Source of the DNA: Acidocella facilis ATCC 35904
GTDB taxonomy: Bacteria > Pseudomonadota > Alphaproteobacteria > Acetobacterales > Acetobacteraceae
Assembly (NCBI RefSeq): GCF_000687875.1
Contig: NZ_JHYG01000010.1
Span: 26,998 to 90,997, forward strand
DNA length: 64,000 nucleotides
Reading direction: 5' to 3'
The notes under the pieces are model-generated. The model did not search any database. It was not told the DNA's origin and worked only from the letters and a program-made list of their open reading frames with translations. How positions within the stretch are numbered: the stretch's first letter is position 1; each line of letters starts with the position of its first letter. Below, in pieces: positions 28,519 to 37,563 of this stretch. Position numbers and translations under genes: made by a program.

Positions 28519-29670
28519 TCAGCCGGCCGGCGCAAAGCGCCGGCTCATCTCCTCGAACACTCCGTAAAGTGCCGCATCCTGGCGCAGCGCCGCACCTTGG
28601 GCCGCGAACGAAGTCTGGATCTGCGCGCGCAGCGCCGCGAAATACGGGTCCTTGCCAAACCCCGCCAGCCGGCTCTGGAGTGTCTCCAGCAGCGCCGGCG
28701 GCCAGGGATGGTAATTTTCGGCGGTCGGCGGCGAGGTCCAGCTGAAATAGGTCTCGAAATCCCGCAGAAAATGCGACTCCGTCAGCCCCAGAGCCTCCCC
28801 CCGCCGTTTCTTGACGACGAATTCGGCGAAAGAGCGCCCCCAGAAATGCTCCGTCCAGCCGCCCTCGCCGGTTTTCATATCGAGATGCCAGTTCGTGCCC
28901 TGCTCGATCGGGCGAAACGCCGTGTCATAAAGCCGCTTCGGGGTGGCGAATTCCGGGAAATGCTTCTGGTGGAAGGAAGCGACCTGATCCAGCCTGGTGA
29001 CGGATTTGGCCAGATAATGCGGGGTGGCGTGCGGGTAATGCGTCGCCAGCAGACCTTCTGGCCGCGTCAGCTCGAAGCGCCATAGCCGCCAATGCCAGGG
29101 AAAGAGCACGGCCGCCGCATCGGCGGGGGCCGCATCCAGCATCTTTGGCAGCGAATGCTCGAAGCGCGCGGCGGGGAGCAGGAATTCGTCGCTGTCGAGG
29201 AACGCCACCCACTCATAAAGCCGCAATTCCGGCAGCATGAAGAGGGCGTGATGGAAATTCTTGATCTGCACATCCACCGGCCGGCCCAGCCGCGTCGGCA
29301 GCAGCGTCACCGGGGCATGTTGCGCGAACCAGCGCAGCAATTCCTCGGTCTTGTCCTGGTTGTCGTTGGTGTAGACGAAGATCTTCTCGACGCCGATGGC
29401 CAGATGATGCGCGATCCATTCCGGCAGAATCAGCGCGTCATTGCAGGCGGAGACCACGGCGGCGAGCTTGTGCCGGGGCTTGATCCTCTGCAGCTGCGTA
29501 AACAAGGCGGCCTGCGCCGGGCTCCAATCCGCGGGCCCGGTCTGCAGGGCCAGGTCGTCGAATTCCGGCCCGACAATCCGGGGCGGGCCGAACAGATCAT
29601 CCGTCCATTCAGGCGAGCGCAGGCGGCGGGCAAGGGCGGTGAAGGCGCCATCCATCCCGCCCTGCGCCAT
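28519..29670 (-). CDS. Glycosyltransferase family 2 (Glyco_tranf_2_4 / GT92-like)
   Basis: A 383-residue soluble GT-A enzyme. It shows the pattern VVSACNDALILPEWIAHHLA, then GVEKIFVYTNDNQDKT and the metal-binding region WVAFLDSDEFLLP (DxD-like DSDE). The C-terminal half carries HFWGRSFAEFVVKKRRGE. Such proteins are thought to add sugars to surface polysaccharides; donor and acceptor are unknown. It starts 7 nt after the der stop codon on the same strand. A related but distinct protein is at 39370-40206. Confidence 0.82.
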   Translation of the reverse strand: MAQGGMDGAFTALARRLRSPEWTDDLFGPPRIVGPEFDDLALQTGPADWSPAQAALFTQLQRIKPRHKLAAVVSACNDALILPEWIAHHLAIGVEKIFVYTNDNQDKTEELLRWFAQHAPVTLLPTRLGRPVDVQIKNFHHALFMLPELRLYEWVAFLDSDEFLLPAARFEHSLPKMLDAAPADAAAVLFPWHWRLWRFELTRPEGLLATHYPHATPHYLAKSVTRLDQVASFHQKHFPEFATPKRLYDTAFRPIEQGTNWHLDMKTGEGGWTEHFWGRSFAEFVVKKRRGEALGLTESHFLRDFETYFSWTSPPTAENYHPWPPALLETLQSRLAGFGKDPYFAALRAQIQTSFAAQGAALRQDAALYGVFEEMSRRFAPAG

Positions 29671-29677
29671 GTTGCGT

Positions 29678-31024
29678 TCAGTCCTTGCCTTCGAACGGGT
29701 TCTTGGTGCCGCGCAGATATATGCGGATCGGCACCCCCGGCATCTCGAACACCTCGCGCAGGCTGTTGACCAGATAGCGCTGATAGGTCTCCGGCACCTG
29801 CTCGGCGCGGGTGCCGAACAGCGCGAAGGTCGGCGGCCGCGCCTTGATCTGGGTGATATAGCGCAGCTTGAGCCGGCGCCCATCCACCAGCGGCGGCGGA
29901 AACCGCTCCAGCGCGGATTCGAACCAGCGATTGAGCTGGCTGGTCGGGAAACGGGTGTTCCATTTCTCGTAGGTGTCGCGGATCGCGGGGAAGAGCTTCT
30001 TCACCCCCTCGCCGGTCTCCGCCGAGAGCGGCACCACGGTGATGCCCTTCATCTGGCTCAGCGAGATCGAGATGCGGTCCAAAGCCGCCTTCTTCGCATC
30101 CGGCCGGTCCTCCACCGCATCCCATTTGGTCAGCGCGATCACGCAGGCCCGGCCTTCGCGTTCGATCAGCCGGGCGATCTGCAGATCCTGCTCCTGCACG
30201 CCTTGCACGGCGTCGATCGCCAGCACCGCCATCTCGGCCCGCTTCAGCGCCTCGATCGAGGAGGAGGTGGACATTTTCTCCAAACCCTCATCCACCTTGG
30301 CGCGCTTGCGCAAACCGGCAGTGTCCACCACCCGGTAGAGCTTGCCATCCGGCCCCTCGAAATCGGCGGAAACCGCATCGCGGGTCAGGCCGGGTTCCGG
30401 CCCGGTGATCATCCGCTCCTCGCCGAGCAGGTAATTCAGCAGCGTCGATTTGCCGGCATTCGGGCGCCCGACAATGGCCAGATGCAGCGGCAGTTCCTCG
30501 CCATCCTCGCCCAGCGCCTGCGGCTCGGGCAGGCGTGCGGCGATCTCGCTCATCAGGTCGTAAATGCCCTCATTATGCTCGGCCGAAACCGCCACCGGCT
30601 CGCCAAAGCCCAGCTCATAGGCCTCCATGGCATTGGCGGCACCGCCCTTGCCCTCGGCCTTGTTGGCGATCACCAGCACTGGCCGGTCCTTGCGGCGCAG
30701 CCAGGTGCCGAAATGCCGGTCCTCCGGGAGCAGCCCGGCCTTGGCGTCGAACACGAACAGCACCAGATCGGCCTGATCCACCGCCGTGGAGGTGGAGGCG
30801 CGCATGCGCCCCGGCAACGTGTCCGGCGGCGCTTCCTCCAGCCCGGCGGTATCCACCATCACCACCTTGCGGCCATCCATCTCGCATACCGCTTCCTTGC
30901 GGTCGCGGGTCACGCCCGGTGTGTCGGCCACCAGCGCCAGACGGCTGCCGACGAGACGGTTGAACAAGGTCGATTTGCCGACATTCGGCCGCCCGGCAAT
31001 GACGATTCGCGGCAGCTCAACCAT
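29678..31024 (-). CDS. der: Ribosome-assembly GTPase Der (EngA)
   Basis: A 448-residue protein with two tandem GTPase domains. Domain 1 has GRPNVGKSTLFNRL and DTAGL; domain 2 has GRPNAGKSTLLNYLLGE, DTAGLR and TKWD. A C-terminal KH-like domain (about 350-440) follows, as required for 50S subunit assembly. It overlaps bamB by 8 nt. The run gltX, TPR, bamB, der matches the common proteobacterial order around der and bamB. Confidence 0.95.
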   Translation of the reverse strand: MVELPRIVIAGRPNVGKSTLFNRLVGSRLALVADTPGVTRDRKEAVCEMDGRKVVMVDTAGLEEAPPDTLPGRMRASTSTAVDQADLVLFVFDAKAGLLPEDRHFGTWLRRKDRPVLVIANKAEGKGGAANAMEAYELGFGEPVAVSAEHNEGIYDLMSEIAARLPEPQALGEDGEELPLHLAIVGRPNAGKSTLLNYLLGEERMITGPEPGLTRDAVSADFEGPDGKLYRVVDTAGLRKRAKVDEGLEKMSTSSSIEALKRAEMAVLAIDAVQGVQEQDLQIARLIEREGRACVIALTKWDAVEDRPDAKKAALDRISISLSQMKGITVVPLSAETGEGVKKLFPAIRDTYEKWNTRFPTSQLNRWFESALERFPPPLVDGRRLKLRYITQIKARPPTFALFGTRAEQVPETYQRYLVNSLREVFEMPGVPIRIYLRGTKNPFEGKD

Positions 31025-32336
31025 AGGCGGTCAAACGCCCATCGCGGGTCAGCTGCAGCATCATCCCGCCCACCGCGATGGGGGCAAGGTCCGCCGGGCC
31101 GGCCAGTTTCACGCTCTGCATCTGCTTGCCGCTGGTGGCGTCCACGATGGCGGCCTCGCCATGATCATTGACGCAGACCAGCATGCCGTTGATCAGCGCC
31201 GGGCCCGCCCAGTTGATCGGGTTTTTCTTCTTCTTCATGTTCTTGAAGGGCTGCAGCTGGGTCGCCCAGCTCACCAGCCCGTCATCCGCATGCACGGCGA
31301 ACAGCGTCTCGCTGGCATCGAGCAGGAAGATGAACCCGCCGGAGGCCGCCGGGGTCTGGTTGCCAGAGGCCTGATGCGTCCACACCTTGGCGCCGGAATG
31401 CAGATCCACCGCCATGAAGCTGCCATCCATGTTCAGCGCATAAACCACCCCGCCCGCGATCACCGGGGTCGCCACGATGTCGGACATATCCAGCGTGCTG
31501 GCCTGGCCGAAGCCGGCGGCGAGGCTCTGCTCCCAGACCGGCGTGCCGGAGCTGGCATCCACCGCCGCCAGCAGCCCGGTCGAGAAGCCCGCGACGATAT
31601 TGCCATCCGCGAAAGCCGGGGCGCCGGTGACACCCGCCGCCGCCTGCGGCGGCGTGCCGACGACGCCGGAGAAGCGCCAGCTCGGCGTGCCGGACTTGGC
31701 CTCGAAGGTCAGCAACTGGTCGTTCTGGGTGACGATGGCCACCAGCCCGGCCGCCACCAGCGGTGCCGAACGCGCCGCGAATTCTAGCTTCTGGCGCCAC
31801 AGGATCTTGCCCGAAGCGGCATCCAGCGCCAGCGCCTCGCCATAGCCGGTGCTGGCATAGATCAGCCCCGCATCATACGCGATGCCGCCGCCGATATTCA
31901 GCGTGGTCACGTGCTTCGGGCGGGTATCCGCATGCCAGATCGTCGCCCCGTCCGTGAGCGAGAGGGCGCGTACATGCGCATCCGCATCCATCACGAAAAC
32001 GCGGGAACCGGCGACCAGGGGGCTGGCCATCAGCGGCTGGCGATAGCCGCCGGGCGCGCCGATTCCAACCTGCCAGCGCTGGGCGAAATTCACCGGCCCG
32101 GCGACATTGCCCGGCGCGTGGCTGGCATTGGCGAAAGGCTGCGGCCAGGCATTCAGCGCGCTCGGGGCGGGGAGCGTCACGGCGGGGGCGTCGGCCGCCA
32201 CATCCATGCCGGACTGATCCGGCAGAACCGGGATCTGCACACCCAGAATCGGGGTTTTCTTGGGCGAGGAGCAGGCGGCGAGCATGGCAAGCAGGCCGAC
32301 AGAGGCGGTGCGGCGACGAATCATGGGCTGTCTCAT
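31017..32336 (-). CDS. bamB: Outer-membrane assembly lipoprotein BamB
   Basis: A 439-residue lipoprotein. The signal ends in LLAMLAACSS, giving a lipidated Cys22. The mature part is a PQQ-like beta-propeller with repeats such as GATIWHADTRP, ASGKILWRQKL and SSGTPVWEQSL. BamB is a scaffold of the BAM complex that inserts outer-membrane proteins. It overlaps the TPR gene by 4 nt and der by 8 nt. Confidence 0.92.
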   Translation of the reverse strand: MRQPMIRRRTASVGLLAMLAACSSPKKTPILGVQIPVLPDQSGMDVAADAPAVTLPAPSALNAWPQPFANASHAPGNVAGPVNFAQRWQVGIGAPGGYRQPLMASPLVAGSRVFVMDADAHVRALSLTDGATIWHADTRPKHVTTLNIGGGIAYDAGLIYASTGYGEALALDAASGKILWRQKLEFAARSAPLVAAGLVAIVTQNDQLLTFEAKSGTPSWRFSGVVGTPPQAAAGVTGAPAFADGNIVAGFSTGLLAAVDASSGTPVWEQSLAAGFGQASTLDMSDIVATPVIAGGVVYALNMDGSFMAVDLHSGAKVWTHQASGNQTPAASGGFIFLLDASETLFAVHADDGLVSWATQLQPFKNMKKKKNPINWAGPALINGMLVCVNDHGEAAIVDATSGKQMQSVKLAGPADLAPIAVGGMMLQLTRDGRLTAYG

Positions 32337-32998
32337 CCGTTCAACTTGGCAAGCATGGCTTGGGCGCGGTTGCGGGCACCTTCCGGCGCGCCGGGATCGG
32401 CCTGAACCTGGGCAAACAGGGATTTGGCCATCGCCATGTTCCCCTGGTGCAGATAAACCAGCGCCTGCACCTCGCGCGCCAGCCCGTGATAGGGGTTCTG
32501 CGCCTGCACCATCGGCTGGATGCGCGCCAGAATGTCGCTGTCGCTGGCGGTGCCGATCTCATGCTGCGCCCAGAGCAGGTTGGCGGCATCGCGCAGCAGC
32601 GTCGGGGCGGCTTCATCCGCGCCCACCCGGGTCCAGAGCGGTGCGGCGTCCTTGTCGTCATTCATGTTCGCATAGAGCCCGGCGGCGCGCAGCCGGGCCA
32701 GGGTCTTGTAGGTCTCCGGCGCGGTATCGGCGAAGGCGACCAGCGCCTGCGCGGTCTTCGCCGCCTGGTCCTGCGTCAGCTGCCCGTCCGGCTGATCGAC
32801 CTGCGCGGTCAGCGCGAGATATTTGCTCGCCGCCGCCTCAGCCTGGTGTTTCTGATGATTTTGCCAAAGTTCCTGGCCGGCGACGCCACCCAGAACCAGC
32901 AATGCGGCGAGGATCAGCAGCCCGCCATAGCGCTTGGCCAGGCGCAAAGCGCGCTCCTGGCGCAGATCTTCCGAGACTTCATCAAAAATATCGACCAC
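32333..32998 (-). CDS. YfgM-like single-pass TPR protein
   Basis: About 221 residues. A short cytoplasmic start (VVDIFDEVSEDLRQERALRL) leads to a single membrane segment (LLILAALLVLGGVAG) and a periplasmic TPR-like region. This is the YfgM/TPR_21 arrangement, a SecYEG-associated protein usually encoded just before bamB. GTG 32998 is preferred because an upstream start at 33064 would overlap gltX by 38 nt and add a basic tail. It overlaps bamB by 4 nt. Confidence 0.85.
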   Translation of the reverse strand: MVDIFDEVSEDLRQERALRLAKRYGGLLILAALLVLGGVAGQELWQNHQKHQAEAAASKYLALTAQVDQPDGQLTQDQAAKTAQALVAFADTAPETYKTLARLRAAGLYANMNDDKDAAPLWTRVGADEAAPTLLRDAANLLWAQHEIGTASDSDILARIQPMVQAQNPYHGLAREVQALVYLHQGNMAMAKSLFAQVQADPGAPEGARNRAQAMLAKLNG

Positions 32999-33026
32999 GC
33001 GGCTCTTTCCCCTTTGCCGGTTTGTC

Positions 33027-34376
33027 TTAGCCGGGGCGGACGTTCGCGGCAACGCAGGCGCCAAGCCGCCTGGCCGCGCGTTCCCGGCCCATCAGCGCCA
33101 GCAGCGGCGCCATCTCCGGCCCGTGCTCCTCGCCGGTCAAGGCCAGGCGTAGCGGCTGGTAAAGCGCCTTGCCCTTGGCACCGGTGGCGGCGGCAATCGC
33201 CGCGGTCCAGGCTTTCCACGTCGCGGCATTCAGCTCATCCGGTAAGGTCTCGGCCGCCTTCGCAATCACCGCCACCGCCTCATCCGGCAGTTCCGGCGTG
33301 ACGATCTCCCCCGCGACCACCGCCCACCAGCGCCGCGCCTCGCGCAGCAGATCCAGATTGCCCTTGATCGCTTCCCAGAATTCCGGCCCGGCGCCCTCGG
33401 GCAGCCGCTCCTTCACCGCCTCGAAGGGCAAATGATGCAGCAGCTTGCGGTTCAGCCCGAGCATCTGCCCGGCATCGAAACGCGGCGGCGAGCGGGAGAA
33501 ATCATTCAGCGAGAATTGCGCGATCAGCTCGGCCAGCGGCAGCGCCACCGCATCCTTGCTGGTCCCCAGCCGCGCCAGATAGGCGGTGATCGCCCCTGGC
33601 TCGATGCCATCCTTGCGCAGCGAGCGCAGCGAGATCGAGCCGATGCGCTTGGAGAGCTTCTCCCCATCCCCGCCCGAGATCAGCGGCAGATGCGCGAAGC
33701 GCGGCACCGGCTTGCGGGCGATGGCGCGGAACAGATCGATCTGCACGGCGGTGTTGGAGACGTGATCCTCGCCGCGAATAATATGGGTGATGCCCATATC
33801 CGAATCGTCCACCACCGAGGTGAAGGTATAAAGCGGCGAGCCATCGGCGCGGATCAGCACCGGGTCGGAGACGGTCGGCAATTTGATATTGCGCGCCCCC
33901 AGCACCAGGTCATTCCAGGACACCGCCTCATCGGAGAGCTTGAAGCGCCAGTAAGGCCGCTTGCCATTGGCCTCGGCGGCGGCGCGCTGGGCGGGCGTCA
34001 TGCTCAGCGCGTGGCGGTCATAAACCGGCGGCAGCTTGCGCTTGATCAACGCGGCGCGCTTGGCCGCCAGCTCATCCTCATTCTCGAAGCAGGGATAAAG
34101 CCGCCCGGAGGCCTTCAACGCTTCCGCGACCTCCTCATAGCGCGCGCTGCGCTCGGACTGTTTGGCGAACGCGTCCCATTCGATGCCGAGCCAGCGCAGA
34201 TCCTCATAAATGCCCTGCTCATATTCCGGCCGGCCGCGCTCGGTATCGGTATCATCGAGCCGGAGCAGGAATTGTCCGCCCTCGCGCCGGGCAAACATGA
34301 AATTCACCAAGGCGGCGCGGGCATTGCCGACATGCAGATAGCCGGTGGGGCTGGGGGCGAAGCGAACTTTGACCAT
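33027..34376 (-). CDS. gltX: Glutamyl-tRNA synthetase
   Basis: A 449-residue class I synthetase. The HIGH motif appears as HVGN in APSPTGYLHVGNARAAL. The KMSKS loop is KLSKR near residue 239. A helical anticodon-binding domain follows from about 310. Its length and KLSKR are normal for the shorter bacterial GluRS forms; alphaproteobacteria often have two GluRS paralogues, and this one alone does not show whether it charges Glu or Gln tRNA. It starts the gltX-TPR-bamB-der run on the minus strand and is divergent from tRNA-Ala. Confidence 0.93.
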   Translation of the reverse strand: MVKVRFAPSPTGYLHVGNARAALVNFMFARREGGQFLLRLDDTDTERGRPEYEQGIYEDLRWLGIEWDAFAKQSERSARYEEVAEALKASGRLYPCFENEDELAAKRAALIKRKLPPVYDRHALSMTPAQRAAAEANGKRPYWRFKLSDEAVSWNDLVLGARNIKLPTVSDPVLIRADGSPLYTFTSVVDDSDMGITHIIRGEDHVSNTAVQIDLFRAIARKPVPRFAHLPLISGGDGEKLSKRIGSISLRSLRKDGIEPGAITAYLARLGTSKDAVALPLAELIAQFSLNDFSRSPPRFDAGQMLGLNRKLLHHLPFEAVKERLPEGAGPEFWEAIKGNLDLLREARRWWAVVAGEIVTPELPDEAVAVIAKAAETLPDELNAATWKAWTAAIAAATGAKGKALYQPLRLALTGEEHGPEMAPLLALMGRERAARRLGACVAANVRPG

Positions 34377-34536
34377 CAGCCGGGGGTTAGCCCGTTTTCG
34401 GCCTCAGGGGAAGGCAAACCGGCGCGGTCTCAAGGCGTGAAAATTTTCTTCTCCCGCCCACTTGCCAGCCTCCGCCGGTCCGGTTTATACGCCGCTCCAC
34501 CAAACGGTACGGGCGATCTTCTCCCGGAAACGGTAT

Positions 34537-34612
34537 GGGGCTATAGCTCAATTGGTAGAGCGTCTGCATGGCATGCAGAAGGTCAGCGGTTCGATTCCGC
34601 TTAGCTCCACCA
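34537..34612 (+). tRNA. tRNA-Ala(GGC)
   Basis: 76 nt with an encoded CCA. Acceptor GGGGCTA pairs with TAGCTCC (one G-U). The D arm is AGCTCAATTGGTAGAGC. Anticodon stem TCTGC/GCAGA (34563-34567 with 34575-34579) encloses loop ATGGCAT, whose middle GGC (34570-34572) is the anticodon. The T arm contains GGTTCGATTCC. Confidence 0.96.
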
Positions 34613-34685
34613 TCCCCCCTTTCATCTTTTAAACTACACGGGTTTTTGGCGCCGCGAAGCCGTGCTCCGCGACGCCGATTCAGCC

Positions 34686-35117
34686 TCAGGCGACGCTGAG
34701 CTTCACATCCACGCTTTTATGAATGGCGTTGGAATAGGGGCAGACGATATGCGCCTTCTGCACCAGATCCTCCAGCTGCGCCTTATCCACCCCATTGGCG
34801 GAGATGGTCAGCGCCGCGGTGATGCCAAACCCCTCGCCATCCTCACGCGGGCCGATGCCGATTTCAGCGGAAACCTTGGTATCCTCCGGCAGCTTCACCT
34901 TCTCCTTGCCGGCGACGACCTTCAGCGCCCCCAGGAAGCAGGCGGAATAGCCCACGGAGAAAAGCTGTTCCGGATTGGTGCCCGGCCCATCATCCCCGCC
35001 CAGCCCCTTCGGCACGCTCAGCGTGACATTCACCTTGTTGTCATCGGTGGCGCCCTTGCCGGCGCGTCCGCCGGTGGCGTGGCCATGGGCCTTATAGAGA
35101 ACTTCCTTAACGCTCAT
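34686..35117 (-). CDS. ohr: Organic hydroperoxide resistance protein Ohr
   Basis: A 143-residue Ohr/OsmC-fold thiol peroxidase. The redox pair is Cys60 (GYSACFLGAL) and Cys126 (HIVCPYSNA), with the family Arg at Arg18 (GGRAGKG). It reduces organic hydroperoxides, usually with lipoylated partners. A strong ribosome-binding site (GAGGAG) precedes the ATG. It appears monocistronic; no ohrR regulator is adjacent, although ohr is often OhrR-controlled. Confidence 0.95.
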   Translation of the reverse strand: MSVKEVLYKAHGHATGGRAGKGATDDNKVNVTLSVPKGLGGDDGPGTNPEQLFSVGYSACFLGALKVVAGKEKVKLPEDTKVSAEIGIGPREDGEGFGITAALTISANGVDKAQLEDLVQKAHIVCPYSNAIHKSVDVKLSVA

Positions 35118-35194
35118 GCAGGTCTCCTCTTTTTTAGGTTCCCTGCATGTGGCGTCGCCGCGCCGTGGCGCAAGGCCAGTGTTGGCGCCGCGCG

Positions 35195-36397
35195 TTACCG
35201 CAGCGCGTTGCAGAAGCCCGAAATGCGCTGGCAGGCCTCCAGCAGCCGGGGCAGGGCGGTGGCGGTGGAAATCCGGATATGCGGGCTGAGCGCGAAGGCC
35301 GAACCCTGCACCACGGCGACCTGCGCCTCCTCCAGCAAGGCCATGGCGAAATCATCGTCCGAGCCGATCACCCGGCCCGCCGGCGTGGTCTTGCCCAGGC
35401 ACCCGGCAATGCTCGGAAACACATAAAACGCCCCCTCCGGCCGATGACATGAAAGGCCGGGGATCTGGTTGAGCGCCGCGACCACCGCATCGCGCCGTTC
35501 CTCATAAGAGGCCACGCGCTCGGCCAGAAATTCCTGCGGCCCGGTCAGCGCCGCCAGCGCCGCCGCCTGGCCGATGGAGGAGACGCCCGAGGTCGCCGTC
35601 GCCTGCACCACGGTCGCCGCCTTGATCATCTCCGCCGGGCCGATGCACCAGCCAATCCGCCAGCCGGTCATCGCATAGGTCTTGGAGACGCCGGACAAGG
35701 TCACCACCCGGTCCCGCAAATCCGGCGCCACCCCCAGCAACGTGTGGTGCTGCGCGCCGCCAAACAGCAGATGCTCGTAAATATCGTCCGAGAGCACCCA
35801 GACATGCGGATAATGCCGCAGCACCTCGGCCAATGCCGCCAGCCCCTCGCGCGAAATCGTCGCCCCGGACGGGTTGCTCGGATAATTCAGCAGCAACAGC
35901 TTGGTGCGCCCGGTAATCGCCTGGGCCAGCGCCTCGGGCTGCAACACGAAGCCTTGCTCTTGCGGACAAGGCACGAACACCGGCACGCCGCCGGCGAATT
36001 TCACCGTCTGCTCATAGCCCGCCCAGGCCGGAGCCGGAATGATCACCTCATCCCCGGCGCCGATCAACGCCATCACAATGTTGAAAATCCCCTGCTTGCC
36101 GCCATTGGTGACCAGCACATCCTGCGCGCGCACCGGCAGCCCATGCTCACGGGTGAATTTTTCCGCGATCGCCGCACGCAACGGCTCGATCCCGCCCAGC
36201 GGCGGATATTTGGTCTCGCCCCGCAGCGCCGCCGCATGGGCGGCCTCGACCACAGGGGCGGGGGTGGGAAAATCCGGCTCGCCAAGCGAGAGCGAGATCA
36301 CATCCTTGCCCTCCGCCCGCAAGGCACGGGCCCGGGCGGCCATGGCAAAGGTGGCGGCCAGCGCGGTGCGGCCAATTCGTGCGGCATATTCGGTCAT
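35195..36397 (-). CDS. Class I/II aminotransferase (aspartate aminotransferase-like)
   Basis: A 400-residue fold-type I PLP enzyme. LSLGEPDFPTP near residue 37, LLLNYPSNPSG and the PLP-lysine region LSGVSKTYAMTGWRIGW match the AspC/PatA subgroup that transaminates aspartate or prephenate. ATG 36397 is preferred over an upstream start that adds a basic 18-residue tail. It stands alone between ohr and a small unknown gene. Together with hisC it could supply aromatic transamination; that is inference. Confidence 0.88.
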   Translation of the reverse strand: MTEYAARIGRTALAATFAMAARARALRAEGKDVISLSLGEPDFPTPAPVVEAAHAAALRGETKYPPLGGIEPLRAAIAEKFTREHGLPVRAQDVLVTNGGKQGIFNIVMALIGAGDEVIIPAPAWAGYEQTVKFAGGVPVFVPCPQEQGFVLQPEALAQAITGRTKLLLLNYPSNPSGATISREGLAALAEVLRHYPHVWVLSDDIYEHLLFGGAQHHTLLGVAPDLRDRVVTLSGVSKTYAMTGWRIGWCIGPAEMIKAATVVQATATSGVSSIGQAAALAALTGPQEFLAERVASYEERRDAVVAALNQIPGLSCHRPEGAFYVFPSIAGCLGKTTPAGRVIGSDDDFAMALLEEAQVAVVQGSAFALSPHIRISTATALPRLLEACQRISGFCNALR

Positions 36398-36447
36398 GAA
36401 TCGAAATCTATGCGGCGGCGCGGCGTGGCGGGCAAGCCGCCGGCGTT

Positions 36448-36678
36448 TCAACCGTGCCGGGCGTGCAGCGCAGAGAACCAGCCGCGCCGCTTCGGCTCAT
36501 CCACCGGCAGCGGCGCCGACAAGTTCATGGCCAGCTTGGTGATATGATAGGCGGCGTCCGGATGGCGCTTGAAATAGGCCCGGATGATCGCATCGGCTTC
36601 GACATCCAACGGCTCCACAGAGCGGTTGAGCGTCTCCTCCAGAAACTCCAGGATCGATTTATGCTCTTGCCGTGTCAC
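36448..36678 (-). CDS. Small hypothetical helical protein
   Basis: About 76 residues from a GTG at 36678 (a TTG at 36714 would give 88). The segment DVEADAIIRAYFKRHPDAAYHITKLAM loosely recalls the N-terminal region of DUF2076 proteins, which is the only hint of a family. No signal or membrane segment is visible. It precedes the aminotransferase gene on the same strand with a gap of about 50 nt. Confidence 0.55.
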   Translation of the reverse strand: MTRQEHKSILEFLEETLNRSVEPLDVEADAIIRAYFKRHPDAAYHITKLAMNLSAPLPVDEPKRRGWFSALHARHG

Positions 36679-36741
36679 GCCCCGTTTTAGCTTCAAAACC
36701 CGCCGCGCGGGCAAGGGGAAATGCGCGGCGTTACGCCGAAT

Positions 36742-37266
36742 TCACCCTGGTTCGGATTGATTAACTGATTGGTATATAATCATTAAATGTCCATCCCGCT
36801 GAAATTCGCCGCTTCGTGACATGCCGATGGAATTCAACACCTGCCGCGAGCCATGATTATCCTCCCGCGCCACCGCGATCACCACTGGCAGCCTGGCGAG
36901 ATCATGCGCATAGACCAACGCCGCCGCCGCCGCCTCCCGCGCCAGCCCAATCCCGCGCGCCTCCGGATAGAACGCAAAGCGCAGCGCCACGCCGCGCCCG
37001 TCCGGCCGATGCATCAGCGCCGTGATGCCCACAAACTTGCCGCGCCGCGCCCGCACCGCCCACATGCCATACCCATGCCGGCCCCAATCCTGAATATCCT
37101 GCGCCAACTCCGCCGCCACCTGCAACCGCGAGCGCACCCCGCCCAGCATCAGCGCATAAGCCCGCGGATCCCCCTTCAGCCGGATCAAATCCGGTAAATC
37201 CCAATACCCCACCGGCGCCATCCGCAACCGCGCCGTCTCAACGCACCAGGCCGATGTCACGGTCAT
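36742..37266 (-). CDS. GNAT family N-acetyltransferase
   Basis: A 174-residue protein with the RimJ/RimL-like GNAT layout: ETARLRMAPVGYWDLPDL at the start, FVGITALMHR, and EARGIGLAREAAAAALVYA as the acetyl-CoA loop, then REDNHGSRQVLNSIGM. The substrate is unknown. ATG 37266 is used because the frame continues upstream only into a low-complexity repeat region. A large foldback repeat lies directly upstream (37288-37541). Confidence 0.85.
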   Translation of the reverse strand: MTVTSAWCVETARLRMAPVGYWDLPDLIRLKGDPRAYALMLGGVRSRLQVAAELAQDIQDWGRHGYGMWAVRARRGKFVGITALMHRPDGRGVALRFAFYPEARGIGLAREAAAAALVYAHDLARLPVVIAVAREDNHGSRQVLNSIGMSRSGEFQRDGHLMIIYQSVNQSEPG

Positions 37267-37287
37267 GCCGGGGCACCTTGATCGTAC

Positions 37288-37541
37288 GCTGGCATACCAA
37301 GGGGGGCGCTGCCCCCGTCGTGCCGAAGGCACGCCTGCGGCGTGACGCCCCCCCGCCAAGGGCCGGAAGGCCCTTGGAACCCACCCGGGTCTTGGGGAGG
37401 GAGGGCGCGCGCAGGCAAGGGGGGTTGAGAGGCAAAGGCGCGCGCCCTCCATCCCCAAGACCCGAATAGAATGGGATCAAAGGGCCTCTCGGCCCTTTGC
37501 AGGGGGATCGAAGGGGGACAGCGTCCCCCTTTGGCAGGCCT
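37288..37541. repeat. Large imperfect inverted (foldback) repeat
   Basis: The left arm (37288-37411) and right arm (37439-37541) are reverse complements with indels. The innermost 25 positions, 37387-37411 with 37439-37463, pair with one mismatch. Further out, AAGGGCCGGAAGGCCCTT and AAAGGGCCTCTCGGCCCTTT correspond, as do GGGGGGCGCTGCCCCC and GGGGGACAGCGTCCCCC. Each arm also folds on itself. A ~20-nt insertion is present in the left arm, and the 27-nt centre is unpaired. It fills the gap between the GNAT and ettA genes and has the look of an interspersed repeat or MITE. Confidence 0.85.
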
Positions 37542-37563
37542 GCGTCCCAGCACGGAGCCGGAA

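Noticed and set aside
34541..34565. TAGAGC matches to the two-hairpin repeat
   Set aside because: These are the D-arm bases of tRNA-Ala; the match at about 63695-63703 is the D arm of tRNA-Arg.
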